A stretch of 64,000 bases of DNA from Plecoglossus altivelis (lineage: Eukaryota; Chordata; Actinopteri; Osmeriformes; Plecoglossidae): assembly GCA_036571765.1 (NCBI GenBank), contig BROE01000005.1:5090944-5154943 (forward strand). Reading direction: 5' to 3'. The position numbers were made by a program, and so were the translations under genes. Shown here one piece after another: positions 1 through 12,100 of this stretch. Each line of letters opens with the position of its first letter. Position 1 is the first letter of the stretch. The notes beneath the pieces are model-generated. The model was not told where the DNA came from and searched no databases. It worked only from the letters and a program-made list of their open reading frames with translations.

Positions 1-40
<40 letters not shown>
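1..40. repeat. (GT)n microsatellite
   Basis: Uninterrupted GT dinucleotide run at the window edge, inside an aplp2 intron. A CT-rich run follows at about 128-190. Confidence 0.95.
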
Positions 41-41
<1 letters not shown>

Positions 42-144
42 CTTAGACACCGTTCATAAAAGAAGTCATAACGTGGTGCTGCTGCACAGATTAAAGAGGA
101 GCAGAGCTGATGACAGAACTGGGTCATCTCTTTCTCTCTCTCTC

Positions 145-194
<50 letters not shown>

Positions 195-415
195 CAGCAG
201 GCAGACCTGCAGATCTGGGGAGGGTGGGAATGGCAGTCTGTTACATTCACACACACAATACACACACTCCATTAGAGTTTAAAGAAGTGGATTTTTTTCT
301 ATGGTATTAGGATGATTGCTGCGGGGGATGGGAGGTGAAAAGGGGGGGGTGTAATTGGATTGAAGCTCATCCTGTTCATTACTGTCTTGTTCCTGGTTGA
401 CGGCTGTCGGAGTGT

Positions 416-746
416 CTGCTCACCTGTTTCCCTTCTTTCTCTCCCTGCCTCTCTCCCTCCCTCCTTCTCTCGCTGCCTCTCTGTCCCTGCCTCTCTCTCT
501 CCCTGCCTCTCTCTCCCTGCCTCTCTCCCTGACTCCTTCTCTCCCTGCCTCTCTCTCTTCCTCTCTCCTCTCCCTGCCTCTCTTTCTCCCTCCCTGCCTC
601 TCTCCCTCCCTCCTTCTCTCCCTGCCTCTCTCTCTCCCTGCCGCTCTCTCTACCTCCCTCCTTCTCTCCCTGCCTCTCTCTCTCCCTCTCTCCTTCTCTT
701 CCTGCCTCTCTCTCTTTCCCTTCCCTGCCCTCCCTCCCTCCATGCA
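416..746 (+). repeat. CT-rich imperfect tandem repeat ending at an aplp2 splice acceptor
   Basis: About 330 bases almost wholly of C and T on the sense strand, built from variants of a CTCTCCCTGCCT unit. It runs directly into the acceptor at 747 of the first aplp2 exon here. Open frames on both strands through it (serine/leucine/proline on +, arginine/glutamate on -) are low-complexity artefacts. Confidence 0.9.
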
Positions 747-747
747 G

Positions 748-3700
748 ATGAGCTTCTCCAAGAGCAGAAGGCTGACATGGACCAGTTCCTGTCCTCCATC
801 TCCGAGTCCCAGCCCGACGTCACCGTGTCGTCCGAGGAGAGCATGGAGCTCCCAGCGTCGGAGGGCAAGCCATACCGGCCCTTCCAGGTCACCTCACTGG
901 GGTCACACTCTGACCCAGAGGGTGAGCAGCCCCCCCCTCCACACACACACACCTACACACCCCATACGATGGCCTGCATCACGCAGTCACTCCGTTCCAC
1001 TCGCCCACTCCGAAAAACACAAGAGCCACTGGTAGGGAGCTTGTTCACAGAGCGACACTGACATAACTTCTGGTGTTGGTATCTCAGGGACAGGAGATTG
1101 CTCCAGTGCGTAGTGGCCGTGGCCAACAGTGTGTATGTGCCTGAGAGCTACTCTTATCCAAGCCAGAAGCGCTCAGAGCGGCCCAGCCTTCAATACGAAG
1201 CCATTTGAAGTTTGGATAAACTCACAAAAGCCCCTGGCTCCGGCGCAGAGCTGGAGCCAAAGCGCTTTGAAAATGTGTTTTTCTCCCCCTCTCTCTCTCT
1301 CTCTCTCTCTCCCTCTCTCTCTCTCTCTGCGACACATTGCTTCTCTTTCTCATTGTCACATGTTCGTTCCAAATAAAAGATCTAACCCTTTAGAAGGAAC
1401 GCGTTGAGGCGGGGGAAACGCACCGGTTGGAAAGGTTGAAAGAAAAAGAGAAGAATGAACATAAAAGCAACCTAGCAGGAATTTGATAGAACGGGCCCGA
1501 TTTGAAGTGCCTCTCTCTTGATTTGGGTTATCTCTCAGTCCACGGAAGCTTCCCCCCTGCAGGACGTAGCTCTGAATCGTTTAACACAGCTTGATGATCC
1601 AGCCTGTTCTCTGCTCACCTAGGTTTTCTCTCTTTTTTTCCTCCTTTTCCCCTTTTCCGGTTTTTCTGTTCTATCAGACTCCCCACGTGCCTTCAAGAAA
1701 GGTTGGTGTCTACTCTCCCTCTTTTGTTCTCTCTCTCTCCCCCTCGTTGCTCACCTCCTCATCCGGCATCCCTTCTCATCATCTGTCGTTCGCTCCATCA
1801 TTCCTTTGTTGAGATCTGTGATCGTCTATCTTTCCCTGGCTACCTATGTTTTTTTGTTCCCCCCCCCCCCCCCCCCATTGCACCCATGGTCATGTTCTGG
1901 TATTGCAGCCTCCATGCTGTTCACTCTCTCAGCCCCTCTGTGTGGTGTCCTACCTGGGCCTCCTGATCAGATCGGCTCTGTGTTTAACCCCTGCAGCATC
2001 GCTACCTGGTTGTCTAGGAACCGGAGCCAGACTTGTCAGAACGACCCAGACACAAGGTCACAGCAGCCCCCTCCCCTGCCACCCTCTCTCAGGCCAGAGA
2101 GACCCGCCCTCCCCCTCCACACACCTCCTCCCCCTCCACACCTCCTCCCCCTCCCCTTCCCAGTTGCCACATCCTCTCTACATTTGTCAAAGTGCTCCCC
2201 TTAATTAGCCACCCCGCCCCTCTCTCCTACCCCCCTCCCCTGCCCCGTCCCCTCTCCTCCCCTGGCCCCGCCTCTCTCCTCCCCTGGCCCCGCCTCTCTC
2301 TGCTTGGATCTCAGTGATTTAGCACCCCTGTCAGGGGCACAGTGTTTCCAATGACCCACAGCCAAGTTTCAATCGGCCCCATTTGTTTCCAGGGAAACCG
2401 AGTGGAAAACTCATCCCTGGTCAGATCTGTGTTTCAGTCACCTCAGGAGAGAGGGAGGAGAGGAGGGGAAGAAGGGAGGGAGGGAGGAGGGGGAGGAGAG
2501 AGGAAGGGAGGAGGGGGAGGTTCATACACTGATCTCACAAAGCTTCCTCGACCTTGATTCTCCTGTCCTCGAATTATATTTTATGACACATTCTATTATT
2601 CCATATCAATGTTATATTAGAGCAGGTGTCTCCCTGTCGACAAGCCCCTACCTCCTGCTCTTAGTAAGCCCCTGTGACTGTGCTCTGTAGATGTGTGTGT
2701 AACTCTTTGTCTGTTCATCCTCGGTGTATTATGCTAGCCCAGACTGTGGTGTTACATTGTCCTCCTGATAGTGGAGGGATTACAGCCAAGGGAGAGCTAG
2801 GGGCTGGGGGCCGGGGGGGCTGGGGGCCGGGGAGCTGGGGGCCCAGGGCGGTGACAGCCAGTACTGTAGCCAGCCGGAGAACACGGCCGTGCGCCAGCAC
2901 TGCCGCAGTAAACATGCATCATTGTTCTCTTGCTAAATCCGACAGTTATTGGTTACCGTGCTAATGCTGGCGAACTGCTGTTAGCAGCAGCAGCCGGCAG
3001 GACACGGCGGATACAGGCCAGACAGATCTCCTCAGTGTGTCACTTAGACCAGGAGCTTACAACAGCTGCTCTTTCTCTTCTCACCTGATTTATTCATGGA
3101 ATATTTGACATGGGTATTAATAGATGCCTTTCGCAAAAATTAATTGGAAAAAAGCTACGAGTTTCATAGCAATAATATGTAACTCCCTGGCTGCTTGTCA
3201 TGGACACATAATGTGCTAAAAAGTATTAGCTTTTACGGAAGATCGTCCTTCTTTTGTTCGGAAGACTGAGCTGAAGCCGACATGCTAACGTAACCTGTGG
3301 CGACGTTTATCTGCTTGTGTATCTATCGACACGCCACCATGCACCTACGCGGCCTCGACACACTGACTAAATGCAGCCATTGTGGGGGGTGATGTGCTGT
3401 AATGTGCGTGTGACTGGAGTTCACCATGTTCACGGTACTGTCTCGTCAGTGGAGGCTATTGTTGCGGTCGCTACCGTTTTGTCAGTGGAGGCTATTGTAG
3501 CGGTCGCCACTCCGCCAGTCACACTGCCGAGGCTGGGTAATAGCACTAGGAAGACAGGAGGACAGGACTGCATCATAGAGCCGCCGGTCCAACGTTTCTC
3601 CTTTTCACCCTGGTGCTTCATGTATCGACCTTTCTTCTCTCCTTACTGACCACCCTCCCCTGATCTGTGTAGGCTCCGGGATGTCCGGTCTAGACGGCCT

Positions 3701-5880
3701 GATTGGCTCTGAGGAGAGGATCATCAACAGCAAGGGGAAGGTCGACAACGTGGTAAGAGAACCAGAAACATTTGGGCGAGTGTGTTTTTTGTGTGTTTTT
3801 TAGCGGCGCTTTGCGCGGAGGTAAGACGCCCGTGATCACGTGATCACACCTAGTTACCTCTATGTTCAGCGTCGGTTTCAATGCTGGCATCGCTACCAGC
3901 TGCGGGTTTTGCAAGGCTAATGTGTTGGATTATAGACTCCAGGTTTAGGGAGAGAAATAAATCTTGTTAGGATTGACAAACCCTTTTATCAGCTTTTAAC
4001 ATAACTCTCACAACCTTTGTATTTATTTATTTATTTGCGAGAGACTTTTTTTCCCACAGCTTTTTTTTCTTCTTTCTTTTCTGACTTCAGTAACTGTGAT
4101 ACCATAGTAACTATGATGCCATAGTTACAGCAGCCTCCTGTAGAAGAGGCATTCACAACCTTTCCCTCAGCAACAAGCATCACTGTCGCTGGATTGCCCA
4201 GTGTTTATAGCATGCGTTTTCATTTTGCCAGCTGCACCAATTCTCTCACATGTTCCGTGTCTCCTGATGAAGGGAGGGGGGGGGGGTGGGTGGGTATGTG
4301 TTGTACGTCTTGCATGATCCCAAAGCCCAAAGCAGGCTTAGAACCATGCTTGTGTGTTGCTGTTGTGGTTTGTATAATGTTTTGTGTGCATGCTGGTATT
4401 TTGCACATGTACTGTAGAAGTGTTACCTAAGCCTGCAGAATCAGAGTTTAGAGTGGTAGCATAGCATAGCATATTTCATAGGCATTATTCAGCCTGGTGT
4501 CCTCACCACACAGGTAGATGGGATGACTGTCTGTGTGGTGAGCAGATTCTGGTCAGAAAAGTCTGTTTCCTTTTTTTGGTTTTCTTCTTAAACTGCTAGA
4601 AACAACTCTGATGATTCAGGTGCTGTTACCCTGCTGGTTTTGTTTCCACGCCAACACACCCACAATCAATCATTCCAGCAGCGCTTTCAGAAACCTAGGA
4701 TTGAGCTTAGCCGGCTGACTTTCAAAACCTACCGATATTTCCTTTGCTCGATTTTCATCCTTAGTCCTAGCAGAGAGATATTTTGTTGTTAATGTTTGAT
4801 TAAAAACATGACCCTCCCTCTCCCTCTTTGTAATGCAGAAACAAACGGTATCAGATAGCAGTTACCGATCTGGGTTTGAATACACAGAATCATTTATAGC
4901 GAAACGCAGACACACACGCAGACACACACACACTGTAAAGTGAGTGCAAGTATAACCTGGGCTCCCCTGTCTGTGTCGACAGGTGATTGATGAGTCTCTG
5001 GATGTTAAAGAAGTGATTTACAGTGCAGAGAGAGTCAGCGTAATGCATGATGATGATCTGGTGAGTACAGCCCCCCCTCCCTCCCCCCCTCCCCGCTAGG
5101 TCTCTGGGGAACTGGCATAGGCAGAAGGGGGACGGGGGGACGGAGAGTGCTGAGGAATCCTGCCCCCCCCCCTCCCCCTCCCCGTGTTGTAATTCTCCAT
5201 TTTGTTTCCTGTTTTCTGTTTCCGCGCATGTTTCCGCATGACTGTATGTGACTGTACCAGAATAGACACGCAGGTACGCAGCTTCGCAGGTGAATGCGGA
5301 TCCACACAAAACGTTGGGGTTTCCGCCAGCATTTGTGTGTGAGCGAGCTGAGGACGTGCGTCTGGCTGTCGCCATACGTGCACTTTCATTTTGCATCGCA
5401 TCCAACACACTCCAAACTCCTCACTTGCAGGGGGTTGGCAGGGAAGATGCACTCTTGAGACGTCTTTAGCGGGGGATCGTGTCCACAGGGACTCTTGCTG
5501 TGTCTGCTGTAGAGTCTCTCCAGGTCGCCCCCTCACCTCTCTCACTGTTCTCTACAGCTTCTTGTATGATTCGTCGACCTATTTTCGTCAGCTCTGATGT
5601 CTAATTGGATGCCGTCTAATGTTGTGGATGTGTGAAGTCGGGATGCCAGTTGTATAATACATTGAAAGATAATTTAGTCCGGTGTGGTACAACGTACGAC
5701 AACAGCAGCATATTATGTGTGTCTCTGTAATCATCTCAATTTCCCCCTCTCCCTCCCTCTGTCTATCCACACACACACACACACACTCTCCTTCCTGTCT
5801 CTCCACACACACAAACACTCTCTCCTTCCTGTCTCTCCACACACACAAACACTCTCTCCACACACACACGTCTTCTTTCT

Positions 5881-5930
<50 letters not shown>

Positions 5931-6573
5931 TCTCTCTCCACACACACACACACCTTCTCTCTCTCCACACATACACACACACACACACACTCTCTCCCCT
6001 CTAGGAATCCTATCGTCCTCTTGGGGAGGACTTCAGCTTCGGGAGCAGTGCCCTGATTGGCTTGTTGGTGATCGCAGTGGCCATAGCAACGGTGATAGTG
6101 ATCAGCCTGGTGCTGCTGAGGAAGAGGCAGTACGGCACCATCAGTCATGGTATTGTGGAGGTGAGCACACACGCGCCTGGGGTGGTGAGCACACACACAC
6201 ACACACGCCTGTGGAATCTCCATAACGACAGCCTGCAGATGCCTCCGAACATTAGCTGTTCTGTGTGTGCTAACATCAATGTCCTTTTCTGCAAGCAGTT
6301 CAGATGCATGTTTCCAGATTGTAGCTTCTGTTTCTACAGATCTGCCATTATGCTAGAAGCTGATGTATGGTTCCAACAATCTTAGAGTAACAGGAAGTGC
6401 ACCTCAGGTCATGTTTGTCTAGCTGACTCACATGTGTGTCTTGTGTCCAACCCACCGTTCCTGTGGGCTAGGTTGACCCCATGCTGACCCCGGAGGAACG
6501 CCACCTCAGCAAGATGCAGAACCACGGCTACGAAAACCCCACCTACAAATACCTGGAGCAGATGCAGATCTAG
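748..6573 (+). CDS. aplp2: Amyloid-like protein 2, 3' (C-terminal) part
   Basis: APP-family single-pass membrane glycoprotein. Only the last five coding exons are in the window: 748-921, 3673-3752, 4983-5060, 6005-6160 and 6472-6573 (stop). All have GT/AG borders and phases join without error. The first exon encodes DELLQEQKADMDQF and the acidic SSEES segment, which match the APLP2 linker. The next two encode the juxtamembrane part (IGSEERIINSKGKVD, then VIDESLDVKEVIYSAERV). The fourth carries the transmembrane helix (ALIGLLVIAVAIATVIVI) followed by the basic stop-transfer LLRKRQYGTISHG. The last exon encodes the cytoplasmic tail with the GYENPTY sorting/adaptor motif that binds PTB proteins such as the Fe65 and X11 families, and ends EQMQI. 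The ectodomain (E1, copper-binding, Kunitz, E2) lies upstream of the window. APLP2 rather than APP or APLP1 is called from the linker and juxtamembrane sequence. Introns are 0.3-2.8 kb and rich in simple repeats. The downstream neighbour is st14, as in human 11q24. Confidence 0.96.
922..3672 (+). other. aplp2 intron, no gene seen
   Basis: Intron between the first two aplp2 exons of the window. It holds CT-rich microsatellites (about 1283-1327), a pyrimidine-rich stretch (about 2060-2300), a GGGAGGA-type purine run (about 2450-2520) and a 36-bp unit present twice in tandem at 3445-3514. Nothing coding or RNA-like was recognised. Confidence 0.7.
5768..5995. repeat. Compound (CA)n/(CT)n microsatellite
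   Basis: CA runs alternating with CTCTCC and CTTCCTGTCTCTCC blocks, ending about ten bases before the splice acceptor of the aplp2 transmembrane exon (6005). The Cys-Val open frames read from the opposite strand are translations of the repeat and not genes. Confidence 0.93.
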
Positions 6574-8290
6574 TGTGGGAAGACAGGGGGCGATGTGGAG
6601 GCAATGAGAAGAAGGCAATAGAGTGGGAACGTACTACTGACCTATAACAAAGATGCTCTCGTCAAAATCATTTGCATACATCTGAATGCCCTATACTGGT
6701 TTGTTCAAAACAATTCTTAAATAATGCTACTACTTCTACTACTGCTACAATTGTATTATAGAGCTCTTTATGATCTTTTGATTCTTTTAAGAGGTGATGT
6801 ATCTACATTTTACATTCTGGAAAAAGTGATTCAGTAAATGACTCTGTAATTATGCATACTATTATCTCTTATCAAGATGTAAAACTTTTTTATGTTTTTC
6901 TTTTTTTTTCTTTTTTCTTTTGCAAATCAAGTCAAGCTAACGGTGGAAATTAAATGTGTTTGTGACCATCAACAAATAACTTCCACAAAGACACTACTGG
7001 TTTCTTTCTCATTGTAAAAGTGTCCGATTTCTGATGGTCTCATAGATGTTTAACCTGATTTCTTGCTTGTATAACGATGGTCCTTTGTACCAATTAAAAT
7101 GTACGGTGAAACGAAAATGAGGAGAAAAAAAAACGAAATCATAAAATAAATTTTCTTTCCGTCCTTTATGACAAAGTATACATAAACAGTTTAAATATAT
7201 ATATATAAATATATATATGAAAGTAGATGTTTTATTCCACTTTTTCTCCAGGGAAGAGTTTATGACTTATGGTTGGTGACAGTTGTGTTGCTGACACCCT
7301 GCGAGTCAGAGCGTGCACAGTGCCCCAGCTCACAGAACCGAACCTAGACCTTCTCTCAAACCCTGACCCATCTTTCGAAGTGTGATAAGCCCCATCCTTT
7401 ATCTCCCCTAAACACACACACACACACACATACACAACACACTCGCATATCCATCACTTAAGTAACAGTGTGACAACATCATTTCGATCCCAAACGATCC
7501 CCATGATTGACGTGTGATCGTAGTTGAATGTATCGTGGAAGATTGTCCGGATGTTTTTCCCCCTTGAGTAAGTCGCTCGTGGGTCCTGATCCAGTTTCGG
7601 CTGAGTGAACCAGCGTGCGAAGATTTTTTTTGTTTTTTCCCCCCCAAACAACCTGACTCAGTGTCGTGATTCCAGACATACTAAATCGAGCTAAGGAAAG
7701 GAATTAGCGATGTGTGGGGTTTTCATGAACAGCTGTTTGCTTCGCTGGTCCTAAAGCACAGAGCAGTTTGAGTCTTATTTGATAGACAATGCCATTATAA
7801 AAGACGTAATTGGAGCTGGAGGGCTGTGCAGACGGACAGACAGACAGGGCTTAGAGAACTGGTTTCTGATAAAAGCAAAACGTGTGTATTTTTACCGGTA
7901 GAGAACTGCACAAACAAGTAAATTGAATCCTAGAATCATTAGGTTATTTTCTCTCTTAGTATTGTCTTTGTATGCCTGTATAGTTGATGTTGCAATCATG
8001 GCTTTCTGGAGGATTACCTGTGGTGTGCATTGTTCTTATATGAAATGATATGATATATATTTTTAAGTTTGTTTTCTTGTTTTCTATTTTTCTCTTCCTG
8101 TGGCAGTATCTCTGTATGTGACTGTCTCACTATGCACCCAAATGGCTTCAATCTTGTACTTGCCTGCTTGATCGTGGGGTAGGGAGGGAGACTGGTATTA
8201 TATGCGTATTAGTGATACAATTTGATTGACATCAATGGAAACAGATTTATGGTCACAGGGGAACACATCAATAAAACTCACTACTTCCAT
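6574..8290 (+). other. aplp2: aplp2 3' UTR
   Basis: AT-rich non-coding sequence after the aplp2 stop. Candidate polyadenylation hexamers are ATTAAA at 7093, AATAAA at 7145 and AATAAA at 8270. The last would give a roughly 1.7-kb 3' UTR, in keeping with the long UTRs of APP-family genes. A TA-rich repeat lies at about 7195-7220. Which signal is used cannot be decided from sequence. Confidence 0.6.
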
Positions 8291-9187
8291 AGTGGTAGGC
8301 CCCTACGCCTTGTCTTTTTTGTGTATTATATCATTTGATAGGCTTTTTGGTTCTTTTTGATATTGCACTTAAATCGTTACGCTAAATCGTTGTCGTTTTC
8401 CTCTCCTTTTATATAAAAAGAGAATGCGTGACTTGACGTTAAGTCTCATGTATGAGACGCATTATAGGATTTGGGTTATTTCGCAATTTCACGAGTCTGA
8501 CAGTGAGGTCGTTCCAGTAACAGAAACCGATGGCTCATGCATACAGACATTTCCAAAACATACTGCCGGATGACTCATCTCCAGATCGCTCACGATATGA
8601 TACTTCGACCCAATTGTTCGAAGTAGTTTTCTCAAATAATTTCAGTTTTATGTTCATATTTAAAAAGTTGCTTAAATATTACACACGGTTGGCTACTATG
8701 ATGAAAATGAATGTCTGTTTGATTCGGTTTTAAAATGAGTTAGAATGGGATTTTTTCTTGCGGAAAACACCCCCTTACACCTGTACAGGAAGTCGCAGGT
8801 AAAGGCGAGTATCACTCAGACACGCCCTCCCCAGCCAGATTCAACTGAAAGGGTTTTGTAGACGGCAGGTAGGCGATACCGCCAATCGTGGGTGAATCTA
8901 AACCATACAAAGACTACAATCGAAGCATATACACGATTGCACGGGGAGCTTTAAATTAGCTTCAAGCTTTTTTTCAGGTGTTTAATTTGTTTTCCGCCGA
9001 CGTGTTTTGAATTGGTCCGGGTTTGTTTCCTTGGGTTCACTTGCATTCGTCAACAAACAAGACTACCTTGAGGACGAAGGGCCTCTAGGTTCACTACACC
9101 TTGGGAGTTTGCGAGGTTGTTGAAACCAAAAGAAGACTTTCCCAACAAGATCGGAACTGGTGTACAACAGTTTGTCCTCTTTAAACC
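8291..9187 (+). other. Intergenic: st14 upstream region and 5' UTR
   Basis: Sequence between the last plausible aplp2 polyadenylation site and the st14 start codon. It should hold the st14 promoter and 5' leader. A TATATAAAA-like string lies near 8410, but no transcription start can be fixed. No open frame here looks real. Confidence 0.45.
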
Positions 9188-12100
9188 ATGGACCACATGC
9201 ACAGCGGAATGCGTTACACACCAAAGGTACGACAGATTGAGTGTATTCAGTTAAATTGTTCTCTTTCCCTCTCTCCCTGTTTGCATATTTGAATCAGGAA
9301 GTTCAGGCATTGAAGACTTGCACGGTCAACACAACATATGTCTTAGGCCTAGATGTTGAGGCATCTGTTCCAGTTTCTCTTAATGGGATTTTAGACGCTA
9401 ACAACCAATAATTTTGCTGTTAAGTCATTGAAACACAGTAGACTCAACCGAGCTGACACATGCAAAAGGAAATCAAGCTTTACAAGTCAATCCGTACTTA
9501 TGTCAATACAAAGCTCAACATTCCAGTGGTAACGCGATGGTTCCTTTGAGTCATAGGTTCATGATTTCATAAGATCTTGTTGTGTTGTCTCTCATTTGAA
9601 ATGAAACTGACAGAACGGCTTTTTAAAATTACAATAATTCCGTAGTTAAAAGCTCCAGTAGTCCTGTCATGTTAGAAAACAGTGTGTACACTTTGAGCTA
9701 GATTGACATGATTGAGATTTTTTTTTAAATACGTTTTTATTGGTTTGTTTAAAGCAATGAGGAAACCACAACACTGATGGTTAGATTCCATATCCCATGT
9801 TCTGACATGTTTAGTAGAACATCTCCACTTTGAAGCGATCTGGAAAACTCCACATAGTCACTGTATCCCCCCCCCCCACATACACACACACACACACACA
9901 CTCAAATGACAGAAACAATGTCTGGCAAATTCTTTGCCTGATTACATATTCTGTTTGGCAACATGTCCAGTTTCACCTTGAAATATTTCTCTTTAGAATG
10001 AGGATTTGCTTCATTCGTCCTGTAAATTCCCACAAACAAGGAATGAACTGTGGCAGGAAGACGAGAACGAGAAACGCATCAGAATCTTAAACATGAAAAG
10101 TGGACAAAGGTTTACGACCAGTTGGTCTGTGGAGATGGCGTCTGTGGGAAAGGACAACTTCCTGTTGTTCTGTTGTGTAAGACGCCTACCAACATGTTGT
10201 CTACAGACCTGCATCTGACTACAGCATGAACTCATGTCTCTCTGTCTTTGATACGTTTAGAGAATGAAGGTTAGAAATGGGCGATCTTGAGTTGGTGCAA
10301 TATCTCCTGGGTCTAAAGGATTTATTGACACTACTTGGCCGAGTGCCTTGTAGGTCATGCACCTGTTCACGGTATCCATGGCGAGGGATCTACCTCCGAC
10401 AAATCCGTAATGACATGTTTTTGATGTACACGGTGCTTAAATGTATATTTTAATGACCTAACGACGGACTTAATATGAATATCAGTCATGTGGGCGCTGA
10501 TGTTTTCCCTGTCGGGTCAGGTGAATGTGGGGCTAATGTAATGTCACACTTCTGATGACGCTCGCAAACACAATGGCTGCGTCGCAGCAGGTTTGACCAG
10601 ATTTGAGGTTGCTGAAACTCAGACTCCACCCTTCCTCACGCTTCACTTTCCCAGAACGCCGGTGGCTTTACTCAGAAGGTGTTTGTCATGTACGCCAAGA
10701 TCCCGTTTGAGTCCAACATGTTTTATTTTCCTTTTTCTGTTCCTGGATTTCGGTCAGGCTAGGTAGTTTTTTTTTTGTCATTTGTTTTTGTCACGTTCAG
10801 CATTAATGTTAGTCAGAACACATCATAACATAACATTTTCTTCAATAGTACATCGTTTCTTCCACCCCCATCCCCACAAACCTGTCATCTGCCAGTTTAC
10901 CAGTCGACACACATTCCTAGACTGCGCGTGCACATACACGCTCTAGACCCAACTATCTTGATCGCTAAAGTCCTCTAGTTGTAACGAAGAATCCATTCTT
11001 CTCCAATCCCTTCCGAAATACAGACAGTATCATTGACCTTATTGTCATTGTAAAACCCTTTTGCAGTAGAGCAGGAGGATGAGGATTAATTCATGGCGTC
11101 GGCTGTAAAACGTCTCTTTTACAAGGGTTTGCGGTAACTGTCATTCGCCACATCCCTCTTCCAGGATACGGATTGGGAGAACTCTGTCCAGTTCCTGCCC
11201 ATGTCTGACTCAAAGAAGCTGGAGAAGACCAAGGGTCCGGGGAAGACGGGGGCTGTGATCGGGGTGGTCATCTTACTCGCTGTTATTGCCCTCATGACGG
11301 GGCTGCTGGTCTGGCATTTCCACTGTGAGTGACCCCCCCCCCCCACACCACACACGCAACATCTTCCTCTTACCACATCCATGTGCAAAACTACATGATA
11401 AAGTGAAACACGACTTTTCCAGTTTCTGTTTACCAATATTATTCGTGGTTGATGGTGTGTATGGTGTTCCTGGGCGCCCCCCAAAAAACCCAGCCCACAA
11501 AAACTGTAGAGTGTAGGTCGAATAACCGGTGTCGCTCGTACTTGGCTGCTGTGCTCGTGTGTGGGAATGTGGTGTAGGTCTGTATGTCGGTTCCTGTGCG
11601 AGTGTGTGCATGTATGCGGCCCGCGCGCGCCCGTCGTGGGGGCCCCCTCGTGCCGGGCGGGAGCCAACGACCCACGGCCGTCCTCGGGTTGTGCATGTAG
11701 CGTCGGCGTCCCTGTGTCGCCCCGAGGCCCCCGGGGTCGGCAACACTTGTTGCTGAACTGCGTAGTGATGGTGGTGTTGTCAGTGTTGACGCGTGCTGTG
11801 GTGTAGTGATGATATGTAATGCCGATGTGTCCTGTCGATGGGTCGGTTGTGTGTGGTGTTTGTCTGCGTGGAGGTAGCAAACCGGAGCCCCGGCAAAACA
11901 AAGCGAGCAGAAGGGCCAACACCAACCAAGGGAAGAAGAGGGGGTGCGCGAAAGAGACCCGTGCCCCCGCCCCCCCTGTGTCCACCCCTGCTCAATCGTG
12001 GTCCTGCGCGTTCCTTGATCGGTGGTGTCTTCGGTGCAGGCGCCCGGCCGGATATAATCTCCAACCTCCCACCGCTCCCCTCCGCCGTACGCAGACCCTC

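Noticed and set aside
11119..11985. 288-codon open frame on the minus strand in st14
   Set aside because: It overlaps the st14 transmembrane exon in antisense and runs through the GC-rich island. It has no domain, and neighbouring frames are equally open.
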